DNA of 64,000 nucleotides from Streptomyces sp. CB02058 (lineage in GTDB: Bacteria; Actinomycetota; Actinomycetes; Streptomycetales; Streptomycetaceae). A program made the position numbers and the translations under genes. Under the pieces are notes generated by a model. The model was not told where the DNA came from and ran no database searches. It worked only from the letters and a program-made list of their open reading frames with translations. The stretch spans positions 806,001 through 870,000 of the forward strand of contig NZ_LIPG01000003.1 of the NCBI RefSeq assembly GCF_001905505.1. The letters run 5' to 3'. Shown here one piece after another: positions 50,416-58,046 of the stretch; position 1 is the stretch's first letter; each line of letters opens with the position of its first letter.

Positions 50416-50764
50416 AGCTAGGCCCCCTGTTCGGAAATGCCAACCGGAGCCTTGCAGAGGCGCGTGAATCCTCACAGTGAATCCGTCATGAATGTACCCG
50501 TTAATTATTCACGTGCGGCCCGATGCCCGTTCGGGTTGAGCTGTTTCCAGCCAACCGAAGAATGCCCCACGGAACCGGCCCCTGGTATTGGCAGGGCCTC
50601 AAGTGTGAAATATGACACCCCTCCGCGGGAGTGGGAAGGGGGATGTAACGTTAATTTTTCGGAGGAGGGATACGGGCGAAAAAAAGCCCCCCGCTCCGAT
50701 TGCTGGGCGGGGGGCTTCCGGGGTGTTCTGGCAGCTCCGGAGCGGCAGGGGTGGATCGGGAGGG
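50416..50764. other. Gene-free interval: SARP promoter region and a terminator
   Basis: The left part (about 50480-50520) is unusually AT-rich, with CGTTAATTATTCACG, and is the probable SARP promoter region. The right part holds the terminator listed separately. No gene is seen. Confidence 0.5.
50679..50717 (-). terminator. Rho-independent terminator with T-run (minus strand)
   Basis: AAGCCCCCCGC (50684-50694) pairs with GCGGGGGGCTT (50707-50717). Seven A residues at 50679-50685 give a T-tract after the hairpin when read on the minus strand, ending the secreted-protein gene at 50765. Confidence 0.85.
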
Positions 50765-51331
50765 TCAGTTCCGTCGGCAGTCCACATGGCTGATCTGCTT
50801 CCAGGCCTGGCCGGGGAAGCGAATGTATGCGTCATCCGTGAACCGTTCCGCGTCGACGATACGGAACTCGTCCTTGCTGTCGGCGCGACCGGCGGGTGTG
50901 ACATACGGTCCCTGGAAGCGGATCATGCCAGACTTCCAGCCGCGCGAGACCGCGTGTCCGGTATTGCCCCAGGTATCCCAGTAGAAGGTGAGGAACTCGT
51001 CGTCGATGGCGTTCCTGCCGAACACCCAGCGCCCCTCGAAAGGAGGAGTGCTGCCCGTCAGGACCATTTCGTAGAATTTATCGTCAAGAGTCTTCACGGT
51101 CTTCCACTCCACCGTGACCGTGGTCGGTTCGGGAAGGGTGACGTCGGTGTACGCGCAGCTGAAGTCGCCGAGCAGGAAGTCCAGGCCGGTGAGCGGTCCC
51201 GCGCCCGTCCGGGCGCCTGCCGCGGACGGCTGTCCCCAGGCGGCGAGTGAGCCCGTCGCGACGAGTGCGAGTGCGCCGGCGAGCGCGGCGAGTGAGCGGC
51301 GGCCGGATCTCATGGCGGGTGAAGCGGGCAT
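50765..51331 (-). CDS. Secreted small protein (DUF1579-like/lipocalin-like)
   Basis: About 188 residues: a signal peptide (SLAALAGALALVATGSLAA), then a beta-rich domain opening with GLDFLLGDFSCAYTDV, a phrase typical of DUF1579-like proteins, and later FYEMVLTG, WVFGRNAIDDEF and WKSGMIRFQGPYV. It has two cysteines (Cys in FSCAY and in HVDCRRN). It may bind or process the polyketide outside the cell. An ATG 18 bp inside is an alternative start. Confidence 0.7.
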   Translation of the reverse strand: MPASPAMRSGRRSLAALAGALALVATGSLAAWGQPSAAGARTGAGPLTGLDFLLGDFSCAYTDVTLPEPTTVTVEWKTVKTLDDKFYEMVLTGSTPPFEGRWVFGRNAIDDEFLTFYWDTWGNTGHAVSRGWKSGMIRFQGPYVTPAGRADSKDEFRIVDAERFTDDAYIRFPGQAWKQISHVDCRRN

Positions 51332-51488
51332 GGTGTGTCCTCTCGTGGAAGCCGATGTGCGGCTCACCGTCGCGGAGCGTGCTCGAGAGGTGGTCGAGGG
51401 AGCGCGGACAGCCCGGTGCCCCGCCGCGAGCGCTCGCGGCGGGGCACCGGTGGCAGAGATTGCTGCCGGCCGGGAAACAGGTCCGGGG

Positions 51489-53024
51489 TCAGGCTCCCGG
51501 CGGGGCGACACCGGTCGGCACGGCCGCTCCGGGCCGGTCGCCGGCGTCCCCGTCCCCGGCGTCCCCGTCCTCGTCGTCCTCGTCGGATTCGAGCTCGCTC
51601 ATGTCGACCCGGCCCGGAGGCAGGACGAAGGCGAGCAGCCCGGCGAGCACATAGAGGCCGACGACCGTCAGCAGCCCGGTCACCGCCGAGTCGACGGGGG
51701 AGTGGTGGTCCTCCAGCAGGGTGAAGTAGACGGTGCCCACGATCGCGACGCCGGTCGCCGCGCCGACCTGGATGGCCGTGTTGACCAGCGAGGAGGCGGC
51801 TCCCGAGGACGACTTGGGCATCTTCGCCAGCACGATGGTCAGCAGGGTCCCGGCCACCATGGCGAGGCCGACGCCGGAGATCACCATGCCGGGGACCAGG
51901 TGCCACCACTCCAGCGAGCCGGACCAGTGGTCGACGGTCCAGGTCACGACGCCCATGCCCACGGCGATGACCGCGCAGCCCAGGAGCACGACCTTGCGGC
52001 CGAGGGGCATCAGCTGGGGGGCGACGGCCGATCCGATGCCCACGCCCACGGTGAAGGTGGCCAGCGCCACCGCCGTACGCAGCGGTGAGTAGCCCTCGGC
52101 CGTCTGGAGGTGGACCGTCAGCACCACCTGGTAGGCCATGCCGCAGAAGAACAGCACGGCGACCAGCAGTCCGCCCACCGAGCTGCGGTGGCGCAGCAGG
52201 TCCGGGTCGATGATCGGGGACTCGCCCCGGGCGGCGACCCGGCGCTCGTAGACGGCGAAGAGCCACAGCAGGACCGGGCAGGCGACCATCAGGGCGAAGG
52301 TCCACCACGGCCAGCCCAGTTCCCGTCCCTGGACGAGCGGATAGAGCAGGCTGACCAGTCCCGCGGTCGCGAGCAGGGTGCCGCGGATGTCGAAGGACTC
52401 CCGGGTGTCGGCGCGCGACTCCCGGGTGAGGTAGGCGGCAGCGGCGAGCGCGATCAGGCCGACCGGCACGTTGATGTAGAACACCGGCCGCCAGCCCAGG
52501 TCGAACAGGTCGGCCTGGAGCAGGATGCCGCCGAGCAGCGGGCCGCCGATGCCTCCGACGGCGAGCGACATCCCGTAAAGCGACATCGCCTTGGGCCGCT
52601 CGGACTTGGGGAAGTCGACCTGGAGCATCGCCAGGACCTGGGGGACCATCAGGGCCGCCGCGACGCCCTGGAGGACACGGGCGATGATGAGCATCTCCGC
52701 GTTGACGGCGGCGCCCGCAAGCGCCGAGGTGGCGACGAAGGCGCCGAGGCCGATCAGATAGATGCGGCGACGGCCCAGCTGGTCGCCGAGCCGGGCGCCG
52801 GTGATCATCGCGGCCGCGAAGGCCAGCGTGTATCCGGCCACGGACCATTCCAGCTGCGAGGACGAGGCGTCCAGGTCGCGCTGCACGGCGGGCAGCGCGA
52901 CGTTGAGGACGGTGTTGTCCACCATGTCCATGAAGACGGCGAACAGGGTCACGGCCAGCGTGGCCCACCGCTTCGGGCTGTACTGCGGCGGCGGTGGTGA
53001 TACGGCCAGATGTTCCACCGTCAT
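51489..53024 (-). CDS. DHA2-family multidrug/antibiotic exporter (MFS, about 14 TM)
   Basis: A 511-residue membrane protein: MDMVDNTVLNVALPAVQRDL and GARLGDQLGRRRIYLIGL are the classic EmrB/QacA signatures, with about 14 hydrophobic segments and an acidic C-terminal tail (ESDEDDEDGDAGDGDAGD). It probably exports the polyketide. It is divergent from a MarR gene across a perfect palindrome, so induction by the product is likely. Confidence 0.93.
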   Translation of the reverse strand: MTVEHLAVSPPPPQYSPKRWATLAVTLFAVFMDMVDNTVLNVALPAVQRDLDASSSQLEWSVAGYTLAFAAAMITGARLGDQLGRRRIYLIGLGAFVATSALAGAAVNAEMLIIARVLQGVAAALMVPQVLAMLQVDFPKSERPKAMSLYGMSLAVGGIGGPLLGGILLQADLFDLGWRPVFYINVPVGLIALAAAAYLTRESRADTRESFDIRGTLLATAGLVSLLYPLVQGRELGWPWWTFALMVACPVLLWLFAVYERRVAARGESPIIDPDLLRHRSSVGGLLVAVLFFCGMAYQVVLTVHLQTAEGYSPLRTAVALATFTVGVGIGSAVAPQLMPLGRKVVLLGCAVIAVGMGVVTWTVDHWSGSLEWWHLVPGMVISGVGLAMVAGTLLTIVLAKMPKSSSGAASSLVNTAIQVGAATGVAIVGTVYFTLLEDHHSPVDSAVTGLLTVVGLYVLAGLLAFVLPPGRVDMSELESDEDDEDGDAGDGDAGDRPGAAVPTGVAPPGA

Positions 53025-53069
53025 GGGTCGGCCCTCCGGTAGGCTCGAGCTGTAGGGGAGAGTGGAGCG

Positions 53070-53098
53070 AATAGCTTTGCTTTCAAAACAAAGCTATT
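53070..53098. promoter_or_regulatory. MarR operator between the exporter and marR genes
   Basis: Perfect 10-bp arms AATAGCTTTG / CAAAGCTATT around a 9-nt spacer CTTTCAAAA. The core TTTG-N9-CAAA with a CTTT-starting spacer is shared with the site at 30495-30513. Confidence 0.8.
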
Positions 53099-53112
53099 CC
53101 GGGGGGTGTGTC

Positions 53113-53616
53113 ATGTCAAGCGCCGACCGGACCGGAGCCGACCCCTCGCACGACCTCGGAGTCGACGACGGGGTCCGCACGCTGCTGCTGCTGATGCCGC
53201 GCGTCGTCGCCCGTACCAAGCGCACACCGGTGCCGCCGCAGCTGGAGAAGTACAACCTCGCGCCGCGCCACCTGTCGCTGCTGGCCTATCTGTACTTCGA
53301 CGGACCCCTCGCCGTCAGCGAGCTCGCGACCCGCCTGGAGGTCGCGCCGGCCACCGTCAGCCTGCTCGTGGGCGAGCTGAACGGTTACGGCGTGGTCGAC
53401 CGCGACAGCGACCCCGCCGACCGGCGCCGCAGGATCGTCGGCATCTCCGAGGAGTACGTGGAGGCGGTGCGCGGCTGGCTGGGGAACGGCGTGCGGGCCT
53501 GGCGGACCGCCCTCGAACCGCTGAGTCCCGCCGAGCGCAGGACGTTCATCGACACCCTCCGGGTGTACGAGCGCGCGCTCACGGACGAGCGGGAGGGCCC
53601 GGCCGACGCCGGCTGA
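53113..53616 (+). CDS. MarR-family regulator of the exporter
   Basis: A 167-residue winged-helix protein: NLAPRHLSLLAYLYFDGPLAVSELATRLEVAPATVSLLVGELNGYGVVDR with the wing at SDPADRRRR. It is a close paralogue of the MarR at 31125 (same RTPVP, APRHLSLL and EVAPxTVSL blocks). It probably represses the divergent exporter gene until the polyketide binds. The ATG follows GGGGGG. Confidence 0.92.
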   Translation: MSSADRTGADPSHDLGVDDGVRTLLLLMPRVVARTKRTPVPPQLEKYNLAPRHLSLLAYLYFDGPLAVSELATRLEVAPATVSLLVGELNGYGVVDRDSDPADRRRRIVGISEEYVEAVRGWLGNGVRAWRTALEPLSPAERRTFIDTLRVYERALTDEREGPADAG

Positions 53617-53623
53617 CCCGGGG

Positions 53624-54229
53624 TCAGATGAGGCGGTTCTCCTGTGCGATGCGCACCGCGTCCACCCGGTTGCGCGCGCCGAGCTTGCGGCCGATCGCCG
53701 TGAGGTGGTTGCGGACCGTTCCGGTGCTCAGATGCAGCTCCTGGGCGATGTTCTGCACGTCCTCGCCGCCGGCGGTGAGGCGCAGGATCGTCGCCTCGCG
53801 GGGAGTCAGCCTGGGTAACGGTCTGTCCCAGGACGAGAGGGTGAGCTGCGGGTCTATGACCCGCTGTCCGGCCACCACCTTGCGGATCGCGCGGGCCAGA
53901 TCGCTCGGCAGCGCGTCCTTGAGCAGATAGCCGTCGACCTCGACCCCGAGCGCCCGCAGCAGAGTCGCCGTGGCGGGGTGCCCCGTGATGATCAGGAGCC
54001 GGCAGGAGGGCAGGCACGAGCGGATCTTCGCCACCGCCTCCAGCCCGTCGGTGCCGGGAAGGTCGATGTCGATCACCGCGACGTCGGGGCGGAACTCCAG
54101 CACGGTGAGGAGGATGTCCTCCGCGCGGCCGGCCTCCGCCACGACGTGGAAGTCCTGCTCCATCTGCAACAGGGCCACCAGGGCCCCGCGCAGCATGGGT
54201 ACGTGCTCAGCGATGATCAGCCGTATCAC
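53624..54229 (-). CDS. NarL/FixJ (LuxR-type) response regulator without adjacent kinase
   Basis: A 201-residue regulator: a receiver domain with the phospho-acceptor Asp in VAVIDIDLPGTDGLEA, but AEH where the paired acidic residues usually stand (IIAEHVPM), and a C-terminal LuxR helix-turn-helix (LTPREATILRLTAGGEDVQNIAQELHLSTGTVRNHLTAIGRKL). No histidine kinase is adjacent, so phosphorylation may come from elsewhere or be unnecessary, as in ligand-responsive atypical receivers. Confidence 0.9.
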   Translation of the reverse strand: MIRLIIAEHVPMLRGALVALLQMEQDFHVVAEAGRAEDILLTVLEFRPDVAVIDIDLPGTDGLEAVAKIRSCLPSCRLLIITGHPATATLLRALGVEVDGYLLKDALPSDLARAIRKVVAGQRVIDPQLTLSSWDRPLPRLTPREATILRLTAGGEDVQNIAQELHLSTGTVRNHLTAIGRKLGARNRVDAVRIAQENRLI

Positions 54230-54464
54230 AGTGGCTCCCCCCGGATGAAGGTCAGTGTACGTCGAACGGCCTTGCTACACAGGGTTGTTCCTGCTGGGCG
54301 GGGTGTCGTCGGACCGTACCGGTCCGACGGCCCCGGCGCACCGCGTCCATGGCCTCCCACGAGCCCTGAGCGGGGTTCGAGGGCTTCTCCACCGCCCGCC
54401 CCGACGCTGGGCCCGGCAGGGCGTCCGGACCGCGGCGCCGGAGCCGAGAGGGAGGAAGACGGCT
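54230..54464 (+). promoter_or_regulatory. Leader of the KAS III gene with a possible single SARP-type heptamer
   Basis: TCGAACG (54262-54268) is followed by 7 nt and TACACA (54276-54281), resembling the SARP-type promoters of this cluster, but I see only a weak upstream partner (near 54252). The remaining leader of about 180 nt is GC-rich without a clear gene. Confidence 0.35.
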
Positions 54465-55472
54465 ATGCCATGGACCATCAGCACGGCCGGGACGCGCCAC
54501 AGCGCGCTGCTCGGGATCGGCGGATACCGGCCGCGCCGGGTGGTCGGCAACGCGGAGATCTGCCGGCTCATCGACTCCAGCGAGGAGTGGATCGAGACCC
54601 GCAGCGGCATCGTCGAGCGGCGCTTCGCCGCCCCCGACGAGAGCCTTCCGGTGATGGCGGCGGCGGCGGCCGAGAAGGCCCTGGCCCAGGCGGGTACTTT
54701 GCCCGCCGATGTCGACCTCGTCCTGGTGGCGAGCATGTCCAACCTCGTGCAGACCCCGCCGCTCGCCGTGCGAGTGGCCCACGAGCTGGGCGCACGGGCG
54801 GCAGCGGCCCTCGACCTCTCCGGCGCCTGCGCCGGCTTCTGCCACGCGCTCGCGCTGGCGTCCGACGCGGTCAGGGCGGGCAGCGCGCACCGCGTCCTGG
54901 TCGTCGGGGCCGAACGCATGACGGACATCGTGGAACCCACCGACCGCACCATCTCCTTCCTCTTCGCGGACGGTGCGGGCGCGGCCGTGGTCGGCGACTC
55001 CGCCACGCCGGGCATCGGCCCCGTCGTACGGAGGGCGGACGGCGCTCACGGCGACGCCCTGCGGATGACCGCTCCCTGGGCAGGCCCCGGCACCACCTCC
55101 GCGGGCCCGGGGGAGCGGCCCTGGATGCGGATGGACGGCCGTCGTGTCTTCCGGTGGGCCATGGACGAGGTCGCCCCGGCCGCGGCGCGGGCGCTGGAGG
55201 AGGCCGGCACGGCACCGGGCGAGCTCGACGCCTTCGTGCCGCACCAGGCGAACCTCCGGATGATCGACCTCATGTCCGAGCGGCTGGGCCTGACCGGCAG
55301 AACCGCGGTGGCACGCGATGTGACGCGCTCGGGGAACACCTCCGCGGCCTCAGTGCCGCTCGCCCTGGAGTCGATGCTCGCCTCCCAGCAGGTCTCCTCG
55401 GGGGACACCGCCCTCCTCGTGGGCTTCGGGGCGGGACTCAACTACGCCGCGCAGGTGGTGGTCCTGCCGTGA
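54465..55472 (+). CDS. KAS III-type starter ketosynthase
   Basis: A 335-residue FabH-like enzyme with the full Cys-His-Asn triad: Cys122 (SGACAGF), His260 (VPHQAN) and Asn291 (SGNTSA). It condenses a starter acyl-CoA with malonyl-ACP. With the second ACP and the AT 20 kb upstream it forms a priming module, so the polyketide probably starts from a short acyl unit other than acetate, as in alnumycin and R1128. GGAGGAAG precedes the ATG; longer upstream readings are noncoding. Its stop overlaps the flavin reductase start. Confidence 0.94.
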   Translation: MPWTISTAGTRHSALLGIGGYRPRRVVGNAEICRLIDSSEEWIETRSGIVERRFAAPDESLPVMAAAAAEKALAQAGTLPADVDLVLVASMSNLVQTPPLAVRVAHELGARAAAALDLSGACAGFCHALALASDAVRAGSAHRVLVVGAERMTDIVEPTDRTISFLFADGAGAAVVGDSATPGIGPVVRRADGAHGDALRMTAPWAGPGTTSAGPGERPWMRMDGRRVFRWAMDEVAPAAARALEEAGTAPGELDAFVPHQANLRMIDLMSERLGLTGRTAVARDVTRSGNTSAASVPLALESMLASQQVSSGDTALLVGFGAGLNYAAQVVVLP

Positions 55473-56011
55473 ACCGCACCGACCGGGGGAGTACCGCCGC
55501 GCCGGAGTCCCCGCCGACCGGCGAGGACTTCCGCGCCGCCATGGCCCGGCTCGCGGGCGGGGTCGTCGTCGTCACCACATGGGACGCCGAAGGGGCCCCG
55601 CGCGGGTTCACCGCCACCTCGTTCTGCTCCGTCTCCATGGACCCGCCGCTGGTGCTCGTCTGCCTGGCCAGGACGTCGAGTTCGTACCAGGTGTTCAGCG
55701 AGTGCCAGGGCTTCGCCGTCAGTCTCCTGCGCGAGGACCAGAGCGCGCTGGCCACCCGGTTCGCCCGCTCCGGCGGCGACAAGTTCCGCAGCGAGGACAC
55801 CGCTCCCACCCCGCGGCTGTTCCCGGCGGTCGCGGGCGCGCTCGCGGTGCTGGACTGCGCGGTGCACGCCCGTCACCCGGCCGGGGACCACATCATCCTG
55901 GTCGGCGCCGTCGGGCACGTCCTGCCCGGCCGGGGCGACCCCCTCGTCTACTACGACCGGGGCTTCCGGCAGCTGCGTCGGCCCGCCCACCCCGGACTGC
56001 CCGGCGCCTGA
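55469..56011 (+). CDS. Flavin reductase (ActVB/AlnH-like partner of the monooxygenase)
   Basis: A 180-residue HpaC-type split-barrel reductase: RLAGGVVVVTTWDAEGAPRGFTATSFCSVSMDPPLVLVCL, then SYQVFSECQGFAVSLL and GDHIILVGAVGHV. It makes reduced FMN or FAD for the two-component monooxygenase encoded at 40800-41933. The GTG overlaps the KAS III stop. It is the last clear gene of the polyketide cluster on this side. Confidence 0.92.
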   Translation: MNRTDRGSTAAPESPPTGEDFRAAMARLAGGVVVVTTWDAEGAPRGFTATSFCSVSMDPPLVLVCLARTSSSYQVFSECQGFAVSLLREDQSALATRFARSGGDKFRSEDTAPTPRLFPAVAGALAVLDCAVHARHPAGDHIILVGAVGHVLPGRGDPLVYYDRGFRQLRRPAHPGLPGA

Positions 56012-56369
56012 CCGCGCGCCCGGCGCCCGCGCCGGAGTGCGCCCCGTGTTCGCGCGGGGGCCCGGTCCCCGGGACACCTCGGCGGCGCCCCCTTCCCAAG
56101 GAGCGGGAAGCGGTCCAGGATTGACCCCTCCGCGATGTCGGCGCACGGCGTCGTGGGACACGGACCGGCGTGGCTTCGTGTGGAAGGATCTGCCGGAGCG
56201 CGCCACTCGGGGCGGCGCCCGCACCGCCCGCCCGGGCGTGCCGGCGCACCCCGGGGGCGGCCCGAACGGCAGCCCGCCCGGTCCCTGGACGGACTCCCGG
56301 TGCGCCGAGGAGACCGGCCGGGCCGGTCGGTCCGGGCGGTCTGCGTACCGACGCGAATGGAGACGAGTT
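56012..56369 (+). other. Gene-free leader of the dihydropyrimidinase gene
   Basis: A 358-bp interval. Besides the repeated hairpin element at 56088-56128 I see no gene; GC-rich palindromic stretches around 56055-56075 may be the terminator of the polyketide operon. Confidence 0.5.
56088..56128 (+). promoter_or_regulatory. 41-nt hairpin element, copy A (upstream of dihydropyrimidinase)
   Basis: CTTCCC (56092-56097) pairs with GGGAAG (56105-56110) around a 7-nt loop AAGGAGC, followed by CGGTCCAGGATTG and CCCC. It matches copy B at 57892-57932 in 37 of 41 positions, and three of the four changes are in the loop. It could be an RNA structure in the leader or a protein-binding site. Confidence 0.6.
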
Positions 56370-57758
56370 GTGACACGCACTCTGATCACCGGCGGCCTGG
56401 TCATCACAGCATCCGACGAACTCCATGTGGATGTGCTCGTCGACGGCGGACGCGTCGTCGCCCTCGCCACACCGGGGAGCCACGGGTGGACCGCCGACAC
56501 GGTCATCGACGCGACGGGCAAGTACGTGATCCCCGGCGGCGTCGACGCCCACACCCACATGGAGATGCCGTTCGGCGGGACCTACGCCGCCGACACCTTC
56601 GAGACTGGGACCCGGGCCGCGGCATGGGGCGGTACCACGACCATCGTGGACTTCGCCATCCAGAGCATGGGCCGCTCGCCGCGCGAAGGACTCGACGCCT
56701 GGCACGCCAAGGCCGACGGCAACTGCGCCATCGACTACGGCTTCCACATGATCCTCTCCGACGTGAACGAGTCCTCGCTCAAGGAGATGGACCGTCTGGT
56801 CGCCGAGGGCATCACCTCGTTCAAGCTCTTCATGGCCTACCCGGGCGTGTTCTACAGCGACGACGGCCAGATCCTCCGCGCCATGCAGCGGGCCTCGGGC
56901 AACGGCGGCCTGATCATGATGCACGCCGAGAACGGCATCGCCATCGACGTCCTGGTCGAGCAGGCACTCGCCGAGGGCCGCACCGACCCGCGCTACCACG
57001 GCGACGTGCGCAAGGTGGCCCTGGAGGCCGAGGCCACGCACCGCGCCGTCCAGCTCGCCCGGGTCGCGGGGGCGCCGCTGTACGTCGTGCACGTCTCCGC
57101 GGACGAGGCCGTCGCCGAGATCGCGAGCGCCCGCCACAAGGGACTCCCGGTGTTCGGCGAGACCTGTCCGCAGTACCTCTTCCTCTCCACGGACAACCTC
57201 GCCGAGCCGGACTTCGAAGGCGCGAAGTACGTCTGCTCGACCCCGCTGCGCCCCCGGGAGCACCAGGAGGCGCTCTGGCGCGGGCTGCGCAACAACGAGC
57301 TCCAGGTCGTCTCCACCGACCACTGCCCGTTCTGCTTCTCCGGCCAGAAGGAGCTCGGCCGGGGCGACTTCTCGAAGATCCCCAACGGCATGCCGGGCGT
57401 GGAGAACAGGCTGGACCTCCTCCACCAGGCCGTCGTGGACGGCCACATCTCCCGCCGGCGCTGGATCGAGATCGCCTGCGCCTCCCCGGCCAGGATGTTC
57501 GGGCTCTACCCGAAGAAGGGCACCATCGCCCCCGGAGCCGACGCCGACATCGTGGTCTACGACCCGGGCGCGGAGCAGACGATCTCCGCCGAGACGCACC
57601 ACATGAACGTCGACTACTCCGCGTACGAGGGCAAGAAGGTGACGGGACGGGTGGAGACGGTGCTGTCACGCGGGGTCCCGGTCATCAAGGACCGTGCGTA
57701 CGTCGGGCACGCGGGCCACGGGACGTATCTGCCGCGGGGTCTCAGCCAGTACCTGTGA
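56370..57758 (+). CDS. hydA: Dihydropyrimidinase/hydantoinase
   Basis: A 462-residue amidohydrolase with the binuclear metal site: His61 and His63 (DAHTHMEMP), carbamylated Lys152 (TSFKLFMAYPG), the histidines of MMHAENG and VHVSADEA, and Asp317 (TDHCPF). It opens dihydrouracil or dihydrothymine to the N-carbamoyl-beta-amino acid, the substrate of the nitrilase at 24519. The GTG start follows GGAGACG. It is separated from that partner by the polyketide cluster. Confidence 0.94.
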   Translation: MTRTLITGGLVITASDELHVDVLVDGGRVVALATPGSHGWTADTVIDATGKYVIPGGVDAHTHMEMPFGGTYAADTFETGTRAAAWGGTTTIVDFAIQSMGRSPREGLDAWHAKADGNCAIDYGFHMILSDVNESSLKEMDRLVAEGITSFKLFMAYPGVFYSDDGQILRAMQRASGNGGLIMMHAENGIAIDVLVEQALAEGRTDPRYHGDVRKVALEAEATHRAVQLARVAGAPLYVVHVSADEAVAEIASARHKGLPVFGETCPQYLFLSTDNLAEPDFEGAKYVCSTPLRPREHQEALWRGLRNNELQVVSTDHCPFCFSGQKELGRGDFSKIPNGMPGVENRLDLLHQAVVDGHISRRRWIEIACASPARMFGLYPKKGTIAPGADADIVVYDPGAEQTISAETHHMNVDYSAYEGKKVTGRVETVLSRGVPVIKDRAYVGHAGHGTYLPRGLSQYL

Positions 57759-57891
57759 CGTCCACAAGTTCCTCCCCGGGCCGCATGTGAGTCCACGCCG
57801 CGCCCCCCCGGGCGGTTTTGACGGTCCATCAGGCGACTCGGAAGGTCCTTGCCCGATGTTCCCCCGGACTCGAATGCTTCGCGCGTAGACT

Positions 57892-57932
57892 CCCCCTTCC
57901 CAAAGGCCGGGAAGCGGTCCAGGATTGTCCCC
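57892..57932 (+). promoter_or_regulatory. 41-nt hairpin element, copy B (upstream of the LLM/NCS1 unit)
   Basis: CTTCCC (57896-57901) and GGGAAG (57909-57914) around AAAGGCC, then CGGTCCAGGATTG and CCCC; 37 of 41 positions equal copy A. A further small hairpin, CGCCGG-TTGT-CCGGCG, follows near 57945. Confidence 0.6.
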
Positions 57933-58046
57933 CCGCCCGGGTGCGCCGGTTGTCCGGCGTACGCGGGCGGGCGGATCGACGCTGCTCCGGTCACGGCATC
58001 GGCACCCGCGCGCCATGTGTCAGTACTTCGAACAGGAGCATCTGTC

